DNA of 64,000 nt from a virus. A model generated the notes under the pieces. It was given only the letters and a program-made list of their open reading frames with translations. It was not told where the DNA came from and ran no database searches. A program made the position numbers and the translations under genes. The stretch covers positions 40,272 to 104,271 of IMG/VR virus record IMGVR_UViG_3300044825_000904. The stretch is one strand, 5' to 3'. Each line of letters begins with the position of its first letter. The first letter of the stretch is position 1. Shown here piece after piece: positions 18,853-26,000 of this stretch.

Positions 18853-19399
18853 CTAATTTAATTGTTAAATTCTTAGTATACATACGATACACTTTCTCAC
18901 CATCAATATAGAATGGATACTCGCTCTCAGGCTCAAACGTGACCGTGTCACCCTCTTTTAATCCTAGTGCTAGTACTTCTTCGTTTGGATACTTTATCGT
19001 GCCTACAAGAGGCTTCTCTGCGTCCGCAGTAAGTATGCCTGTGCTATAGTTCTCTACCGGAGAGATGAACACGTAGCGACCAATACCAATCCAATCGGAC
19101 CCTGGCTTCTTGTATGCATACGGATCATCAATAAAGTACAAGTCATCTCGGAAGTAATTCCAAGCAGACTTCTCTCTACCACGCATATCGTAATACAACC
19201 TAAAAGTATTGTGATGCACAATGACCGTGTCGCCTGGTTCAACAGGACCCTCGTATCCAATAGGCGTAGAGATAACAACAGCCTCACGCATAGTGGCAAG
19301 GTGGTCTTCTTTCGATGTAGAAATAATAAGCTCTCCCCTCGTGTTGTCATATCTCTTGCCATCACGGGGTTGCACTATAAAGTAAAATGGGGACTTCAT
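18836..19399 (-). CDS. GroES-like co-chaperonin domain protein (tentative)
   Basis: 187 aa, beta-rich. The C-terminal part, LGLKEGDTVTFEPESEYPF..DGEKVYRM...NLTIKLD, has the layout of the end of GroES/Cpn10 (GDxVxF ... DGxxYxxxxxxxIxxxL). The middle, VEPGDTVIVHHNTFRLYY, looks like a second such strand-turn-strand. Phage co-chaperonins (T4 Gp31) replace GroES for capsid folding, and this gene lies in the head/packaging operon. The assignment is by pattern only; a different beta-barrel protein is possible. Confidence 0.4.
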   Translation of the reverse strand: MKSPFYFIVQPRDGKRYDNTRGELIISTSKEDHLATMREAVVISTPIGYEGPVEPGDTVIVHHNTFRLYYDMRGREKSAWNYFRDDLYFIDDPYAYKKPGSDWIGIGRYVFISPVENYSTGILTADAEKPLVGTIKYPNEEVLALGLKEGDTVTFEPESEYPFYIDGEKVYRMYTKNLTIKLDEQNN

Positions 19400-19400
19400 A

Positions 19401-19619
19401 TTAGAAATCTATATTATATTCAATTAAGAATGGCATATTGCCATTAATCTTTTTCCATAAGACCACCTCATCGTTAGCCTCAATGAAGATTTCAATATCT
19501 CCTGCTTCGGTCTGACGAATCAAATGAATCTTGTAGTTTCCTTGGAGTACAGATTGATTATGCATATAATTCATTGCATTCTTATAATCTGCACCAACTG
19601 ATATTTTACGAATTACCAT
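19401..19619 (-). CDS. Small unknown protein
   Basis: 73 aa from ATG at 19619 (MVIRKISVGADYKNAMNYMH). A longer non-ATG start at 19697 would overlap the upstream gene by 92 bp; from 19619 the overlap is 14 bp, typical of coupling. Mixed alpha/beta with two beta hairpins (YKIHLIRQT, IEIFIEANDEVVLWKKI). No family recognised. It is the second gene of the pre-terminase group. Confidence 0.6.
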   Translation of the reverse strand: MVIRKISVGADYKNAMNYMHNQSVLQGNYKIHLIRQTEAGDIEIFIEANDEVVLWKKINGNMPFLIEYNIDF

Positions 19620-19860
19620 CTTTGTTCTTGATTTCTCCAGTCGCAAAGTCAATCGTGATATCTCCGTACTTAGCGTGTAGTTCTTGTTGGATAGCAACGT
19701 GTGTTGTACCAGCTGTATCTAACTGAGCTAAAATAGATTGTTTCTCTACTTTGGAATTGTGAATTGATATCTCAGCATCTGCTAATGCGTTGCGAAGATT
19801 TCTGATTTCTGTATGAGCGGCTCTGAAACGATCCAACTCGTCTTGTGTTAATTTATCCAT
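19606..19860 (-). CDS. Small coiled-coil protein, first gene of the crAss-like operon
   Basis: 84 aa. Residues 5-45 form a heptad-like helix (ELDRFRAAHTEIRNLRNAL, then ADAEISIHNSKVEKQSILAQL), and the C-terminus carries YGDITIDFATGEI. It starts 49 bp from the divergent glycosyltransferase gene and after an A-rich leader. Similar small coiled-coil proteins are common near packaging genes in Bacteroidota phages; function unknown. Confidence 0.6.
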   Translation of the reverse strand: MDKLTQDELDRFRAAHTEIRNLRNALADAEISIHNSKVEKQSILAQLDTAGTTHVAIQQELHAKYGDITIDFATGEIKNKDGNS

Positions 19861-19909
19861 TGTATTATATTTTTTTGTAAAAGTACTAATTATATTTTAA
19901 TTTTAGCAT

Positions 19910-21937
19910 ATGAAGCTACTATACTTAATTCCACATTGCTCAACTGGAGGGATGCCCGGTTTTGTTTTAAAGAGTGTTCAAACTCTTTATAAGACATTTG
20001 AGATTGAGGTAGTAGAATATCAATGCCATAGCTTAGACTATGTCGTGCAACGAAATGCTATCAAGGAGCTAGTTTCTTTTCATACTTTGCACGAGGACAA
20101 GATGGAGTTGTTCAACATCATCGCAAAATTCAATCCCGACATTGTTCACATTCACGAGCCATCTGAGCGATTTAATCGTGATATGATTTCTGAGTTATAT
20201 CGGGAAGACCGAAACTATCGAATCGTGGAGACGTGCCATGACGTGTCATTTAAACATGACATAGAAAAGATATTTCACCCTGATGCGTATTACTTCTGCA
20301 CGCCATATCACTTAGAGACATTCGCTTCATCTCCATCTTACAAAGAAGTGATTGAGTTTCCTATTGATGACAGGACTAGTGAGACGTATGAGAATCCTTT
20401 TTATACAAACAAAATAAACATAGTAAACGTAGGTCTTTGGACTCCTGGTAAGAATCAAGCTGAGGGGATTGAGATAGCTAGAAAGTATCCCGAGATGGAC
20501 TTTCATTTTGTCGGAAACCAAGCTATAAATTTCAAGCATTACTGGGAGCCATTAATGAAGGATTTGCCATCTAATGTTCACGTGTGGTTGGAGAGAAATG
20601 ATGCACATAGGTTCATTAAGATGGCAGATATCTTTATGTTCAATTCTACGTGGGAGTGTAACCCACTAGTATTACGTGAGGCAATATCTTTTGGTAAACC
20701 AATCATTGCCCACAACCTGCCACAGTACGGCTCGATGTTTGATAAGTATATTCAGCCTATCGACACCGATCTAAATACTATTAAATGTAATTACAATGTA
20801 CCTACAGATAATACATCAGTTAAATTCTGGGACAAGCAAAAGGCATTCTACAACAAAGTAATGACGCTAGACAAACAAGAACAAGATGTTAAAATCATCC
20901 AACACTTTGTTGGTCAGCCATACCTAGAGATTAAGTCAGGACTGAAAGCCGACTTTAAGGTACAATACTTTGATGCTGACAAGTTAGTCTATGAGAATAC
21001 TATCGGATCAAACTGTTGGGTCAAACTTAATAGACAATACTATACTAAGTGGCATAGTAAAGTCTATATGGATGGTAGACTAATACACGATAACGTACTT
21101 GACCTAGAAGGCAAGCGTGTGTATATCGCTTTATCTAGTAAGTCATTAGGCGATACAATTGCCTGGGCACCATATGCTGAAGAGTTTCAGAAGAAACATA
21201 AGTGTAAGGTAATATTATCTACATTCTTAAATAAGATATTATTTATGCCTGAGATAGAGTTAGTGGAACCTGGAACGGTTGTGCCTAATATCTATGCTCA
21301 GTATAACATTGGTTGGTTCTATGATTCAAACAAGGAGCCTGAGTTACCAAATACTATTAAACTACAAGAGGCAGCTACCAAGATTCTTGGTCTTGAGTTC
21401 AAAGAGATTAAGCCAACAATAATATATCCATACAAAAAAGTAATAAACGACACTAAGTATGTGACCATTGCTACCAACTCTACATCAGGGTGTAAGTTTT
21501 GGACAAAGGAAGGTTGGCAAGGAGTAATTAACTATTTACACGAGAAAGGCTATAAAGTAATTAACGTATCGCTTGAAGAGAATCCGTTCGATAATTGTGA
21601 GCAGATTATTAATCACAACATCTTTGATACGATGGCGTTGATCGACCACAGTGAATTCTTTATTGGATTGGGAAGTGGTGTGAGTTGGCTTGCTTGGGCT
21701 CTAGGTAAAGAAGTAGTTATGATAAATAACTTCGCTGAAGAGGACCACGAGTTTGAGTGTATACGCATCACAAATAAAAATGTTTGCAATGGGTGCTGGA
21801 ACAATCAGAACTTTAAATTTGACAAATCGTGGGACTGGTGCCCTATATACAAAAATACTCCTCGACAATTTGAATGTCAGAGGAGTATAACTGCTGATGA
21901 TGTAATTAATAGACTAGTCCTTCTTAAAAACATTTAA
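19910..21937 (+). CDS. Two-domain glycosyltransferase: GT4-like plus TibC/BAHT-like O-heptosyltransferase
   Basis: 675 aa. The N-terminal half (about 1-300) is a GT-B glycosyltransferase of GT4 type: LIPHCSTGGMPGFVLKSVQ start, NVGLWTPGKNQ, and the donor-site helix NPLVLREAISFGKPIIA. The C-terminal half (about 400-675) is GT9-like: SSKSLGDTIAWAPYAEEF, TIATNSTSGCKFW, GLGSGVSWLAWALGKEVVMI. It ends with four cysteines C626, C629, C644, C656 spaced as in the iron-binding finger of TibC-type bacterial autotransporter heptosyltransferases. It likely O-glycosylates a surface protein, either a host adhesin or a phage fibre. It is the only plus-strand gene between the two virion modules; its 3' end overlaps the convergent 89-aa gene by 24 bp. 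Confidence 0.75.
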   Translation: MKLLYLIPHCSTGGMPGFVLKSVQTLYKTFEIEVVEYQCHSLDYVVQRNAIKELVSFHTLHEDKMELFNIIAKFNPDIVHIHEPSERFNRDMISELYREDRNYRIVETCHDVSFKHDIEKIFHPDAYYFCTPYHLETFASSPSYKEVIEFPIDDRTSETYENPFYTNKINIVNVGLWTPGKNQAEGIEIARKYPEMDFHFVGNQAINFKHYWEPLMKDLPSNVHVWLERNDAHRFIKMADIFMFNSTWECNPLVLREAISFGKPIIAHNLPQYGSMFDKYIQPIDTDLNTIKCNYNVPTDNTSVKFWDKQKAFYNKVMTLDKQEQDVKIIQHFVGQPYLEIKSGLKADFKVQYFDADKLVYENTIGSNCWVKLNRQYYTKWHSKVYMDGRLIHDNVLDLEGKRVYIALSSKSLGDTIAWAPYAEEFQKKHKCKVILSTFLNKILFMPEIELVEPGTVVPNIYAQYNIGWFYDSNKEPELPNTIKLQEAATKILGLEFKEIKPTIIYPYKKVINDTKYVTIATNSTSGCKFWTKEGWQGVINYLHEKGYKVINVSLEENPFDNCEQIINHNIFDTMALIDHSEFFIGLGSGVSWLAWALGKEVVMINNFAEEDHEFECIRITNKNVCNGCWNNQNFKFDKSWDWCPIYKNTPRQFECQRSITADDVINRLVLLKNI

Positions 21938-22183
21938 GAATTGAGCCTTAGCTAAGATAGTAACAGTCTCGCTATCTTTAATAAAGGTCTTAAGAGTCTC
22001 TTGGTCAGATGAGTCTAGGTCAAGGATATCGCCTTTGTTTAAAGCAAGAGCCCATTCCCAATACTTCACAGCATCACCTTTGGTTTGCTGAATAAGTGTG
22101 TTAGCTAATAACTTTCCTGCATTAGCACCTTCTAGTTCTTTACCGTCTAAATCGGTTAGATTAAAATTAAAATTAAGTTTCAT
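21914..22183 (-). CDS. Small conserved protein, fibre-block copy 1
   Basis: 89 aa, acidic and helical, starting MKLNFNFNLTDLDGKEL. It is a clear paralogue of 61224-61520 (shared NAGKLLAN, QQTKGDA.KY.EWALALNKG.ILDLD.SDQ). It is the last gene of the siphovirus operon; the two copies occupy the same place in both fibre blocks. The role is unknown; the position just before lysis genes in copy 2 suggests a virion-assembly or late regulatory protein. Confidence 0.7.
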   Translation of the reverse strand: MKLNFNFNLTDLDGKELEGANAGKLLANTLIQQTKGDAVKYWEWALALNKGDILDLDSSDQETLKTFIKDSETVTILAKAQFLNVFKKD

Positions 22184-22203
22184 AATATATTTTTTTTGTA
22201 AAG

Positions 22204-22539
22204 TTACACAATAGGTTCTTCAACTACAACTTCTTCTTCTACAATTGGCTCAGGAGGTACTGGAGGAACATATTCTCCTGTAATAACTAGGTTTAATTGA
22301 CCTGCAATCCAATCCCAAGCATAAGTATCTTGTGACCATTCTGCATAAGCCTCTCCTGTCATAGACAGATTACCTTGAGCAACTTGCACTCCTACATTGC
22401 CATCTTCGGTTGTAGTAAATAATCCGTACCAAAAAGTAGCAGATGTATTTAAAGTTACATTTACTGCATAAGAGTTAAGGATAGTCGCTTGTTGTACTGT
22501 ACCATTGTCCCAAATTGAGACTGCTTCGATAGTTTTCAT
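22204..22539 (-). CDS. Small beta-rich virion-associated protein, fibre-block copy 1
   Basis: 111 aa. Starts MKTIEAVSIWDNGTVQQATILNSYAVNVTL.. and ends in a Pro/Glu/Val-rich tail. Paralogue of 61557-61883 (shared SIW.NG...A.ILN.YAVNVTL..SATF.Y and LNL.ITG.Y). Probably a small component or chaperone of the fibre. Leader is A/T-rich without a Shine-Dalgarno sequence. Confidence 0.65.
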   Translation of the reverse strand: MKTIEAVSIWDNGTVQQATILNSYAVNVTLNTSATFWYGLFTTTEDGNVGVQVAQGNLSMTGEAYAEWSQDTYAWDWIAGQLNLVITGEYVPPVPPEPIVEEEVVVEEPIV

Positions 22540-22568
22540 TTATATATTTTTTTTAAAATTACTAAAAA

Positions 22569-23003
22569 TTAAGGACAAAAAAGTTGTCCTGATACAATTT
22601 GTATCGATCCGTTATATCCAGCAGGTAATGTAGTTTGAAATATTCCATTGTAATAATAGAACACAGGACTACCACTTGGTAGTACATAACGCTGACCCAA
22701 TCCCAATACAGGAGTAATCTTAGTCCACGCAGCAGGTCCACCTGAGCAATGATTAAGTTGATAATAAGTGTAAGAAGATGCTACTAAATTGCTTTTAACT
22801 ACTAATTGATTATCAGTCTTACCCGATAAAGGAGAAGTCTGAATATCCACTGTTGTTAAAGCACCTAGCTTAGTAACTTCCCTATTACTAGGTATACCTG
22901 GAGGAGGTATAGTTCCAATCTGTATAAATACATTATTATTTACCGCATCCTGAAGATTAGCCCAACTCACACATTGATTACTTGCTATTCCTGCCCAAGA
23001 CAT
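22569..23003 (-). CDS. Tail-tip/adhesin accessory protein with GYNGSIQ domain, fibre-block copy 1
   Basis: 144 aa. The N-terminal half (IASNQCVSWANLQDAVNN, then IPSNREVTK, PLSGKTDNQLVVKSNL) is a repeat type I associate with Bacteroidota surface and phage tail proteins. The C-terminal 65 residues (YYQLNHC ... RYVLP ... GYNGSIQIVSGQLFCP) match the end of the 1372-aa muzzle protein and the copy-2 protein at 61902-62345. It starts 2 bp after the fibre gene, so it is probably co-translated and part of the tail tip. A receptor-contact role is inferred. Confidence 0.7.
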   Translation of the reverse strand: MSWAGIASNQCVSWANLQDAVNNNVFIQIGTIPPPGIPSNREVTKLGALTTVDIQTSPLSGKTDNQLVVKSNLVASSYTYYQLNHCSGGPAAWTKITPVLGLGQRYVLPSGSPVFYYYNGIFQTTLPAGYNGSIQIVSGQLFCP

Positions 23004-23004
23004 A

Positions 23005-26000
23005 TTAGTTTAAGTTTAATAATTGTTCTAATTCTGATACACGTTTCTCTAATCTTGCAATCTTTGCTGTATGCACCTCACGATAAGAAAGACTCAGTAA
23101 TCCGTCTGTTCCTTTGCTAACTGCACTTGGTAATATTTCTTGTACATCTTGTGCAAAGTATCCAAGTTCTTCTTTACCATTCTTAATATACAACTTAGCT
23201 ATAATAGATTCAATACCTTTAGTTTGATAATTATCTTCAATTAAAGTCTTAATAGTTTTATCTGAAGATTCAAAGAAACTTGCAGCTGTTACAGCACCAC
23301 CATTTGTCATTGTTAATAATGCTGTACTATTTCTTCCAATCGCAAATTTATCTGTTCCGACAGAACAAACACCAATCCCAATATCCCAATACATATCTGC
23401 AGCCGCATTTCCTGCCATTCTAAGCATTGCACCATATGTAGTTCCTGTATATCCATTAACCCCATTTTGAGTGTATGATACGTGAGGATTAATGTGCATC
23501 ACCCATCTATCATTAGAACTTCCATATAATGTTGGATATGATGCACTTCCTGCCCAAGATGCTTGTACTCCTCCTAATATCGCCTTAAATGAACCGGTAT
23601 CCATTGCAATTTGTCCATTTACATAAACATTGTATCCTGCATCTGTATTAGTGTTTATTAAAATATTTCCATTTGTATTGATTTTTAAATATTGAGTACC
23701 ACTAACATTGAATGATTGGTAATTATATGTTCTAACAATTAACGCTGAACTATTCCATGTTTCCAAATATCCAATTCCTGATTCATAACCCAACGAAAGA
23801 CCACCTGTTGATGTTGCATTTATAGTCCTACCAATTGCTTTTATTGATCCATTTACTTCAAATTTTTCACCCGGCGAATTCGTTCCAATTCCTACGTTTC
23901 CTGCAAAATATGACTTAGCGGCATTCCCTGAATAAATAGAATAATCATTTGTAGCAGTACCCGAATTTGGTCCATCAACAAACAATGCATAACGATTAGT
24001 AACAGAAGTTCCACTAGATAAAGATATATAAATACCATATAAATTAGTAATTGTATTGCCAAAAGTTGGATTGAATACCGCACCAAATTGACTAGTACCA
24101 CTTGTAAATGCAGTACCACTTACTTGCATCATTCTATCAGATGATAATGTACCAAAGCCAACATTTAATTCTCCTTGAGTTGTAACACTACTCGAAAACG
24201 TGGCTGCTCCTGATGTTGCTATTGTTAAATTAGCACTACCACTTTGCCCAATATAAATTGGTTGAGAATAAGATGTAATTAATAAAGGTCTACTACCACT
24301 TTCAATTCGATTATTTACTGAATCCCAATAACCAATTGTCATTCCGGGTAACCCTAAACGATAATCAGATGTTAATTGTCCACTAAACCTTCCCGTACCA
24401 CTTACATCAAGTTGATATCCATTATTAGTTGTCTGATTAATACCTATTTTACCATCACTAAAAATCTTTAAGGCTCCACCACCAACACCAGGTCTATCAA
24501 AATTCACGACACCTGGGGCAACAGATAAAACTGTATTTCCAACGTGATCAGCACCTCCACCAATTCGAACTTGACCTGTACCAAAATAAGTATTTGAATA
24601 TGCAATACCTGCATCTCCGGTTGTTAAATACTGATCGCCTGCTGATGATGGTGTAACTCTAATTCCTACATTGCCATTTGTTTGCAATGTGCTAGAAAAT
24701 AAACCGCCACCATTTGCCGCAATTGTTAAATCAGCCGTATTTCCGCTTCCTCTTAATTCTAAATTATTTGTTGAATGGTTATAAACTATTCCTGCCTCAT
24801 TCATTGTAGTGGCATCTGAAAAATAAATTGAACTATAATTTAATCCCTTGATTTGAATTGCAGCCTCTCCGTTTTCCTCAACAATTAATTGCCCAAAATA
24901 AGTACCTCCAACTGATGATGTTTTAATTGTTAATGCTCCACTAAATCTACTTGTTCCGTTTACATCAAATTTATATCCTGAATTTGTTGGTGTTCCAATC
25001 ATTACATTGCCACCCTCCGGATTAATTGCTAATGAAGCCCAAGAATTTAATGCAGAATTATGACCGCCAATTGTCGGCCCTAAATAATTACCTATTACGA
25101 CTTTATCGGCATTGCCTGTACCTGCAAATGTTCCGCTAATCCAACTTCCTGATGTTGCAGCAACTTGCAATCTAACCGCATTTACATTGGATGTTGTCGC
25201 AATCGAAATTGCATCTCCGTGATCATAAATTAAACTATTGCCCAATGCACTTGCTGATGTCCATTTTGGCAAATAATTTGTTCCACCTGATCCTGTGACT
25301 AATCCTGATAATGTTGAAACCGATCCATCAGCCATCAAATATTGTGATGATGTGCCACCCGATTTGATAAAAGATGCCGATGTCAATGTTCCGGTATTTA
25401 TCGCATTACCCGATGGTGTTATTTGGAATTTTGTTACACCGGCTGTTTGGTCATAAATATAAAAATACCCTGAATCAACAAATAATGTGTAATCCGGATT
25501 ATTATCTGTATCGGTGAAATATAACTTTGGTGCAATTCCGCTGATTGTCATATCTCCTGTGAATACAGGGTTGGCCGCATCCGCTTTTAAAGCAAGTTTT
25601 GCCAACACCGCATTTGAATTTGGATATTCCGTATCACTAGCCAATAAATTCGACACCATTTTATCCTTTCTTTGATAAATGGTAGCAGCATCAGTAGTAT
25701 TTAAGTATGTACTATTATCATAAGTGATAGTAGTACCAGAAGCTTTTACAAATCCAGTTCCATCTAATTTAGCTTGAGCACCTAAACTTGTTAAAGTTTG
25801 GTCTCCTGTATTTGTACCACTCAAATTAGATGCACTAATTGTACCAGTAACTGTAAGATTACCAGTATTGGTTAATGATAATCTTCTAGCACCATTCCAC
25901 TGAATTACAAAATCAGCACCAGCAGAAGCACCTGACCTAGTCATACCAAGTCTCCAATGGTCATCATACCAACCATATTCGTGACCAGAAACTAAGTCAT

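Noticed and set aside
23892-24119. Leu/Ile-rich reading frame inside the fibre 1 gene
   Set aside because: It lies on the same strand in another frame of a clear fibre gene and has a composition expected from frame-shifted Thr/Ser/Tyr codons.
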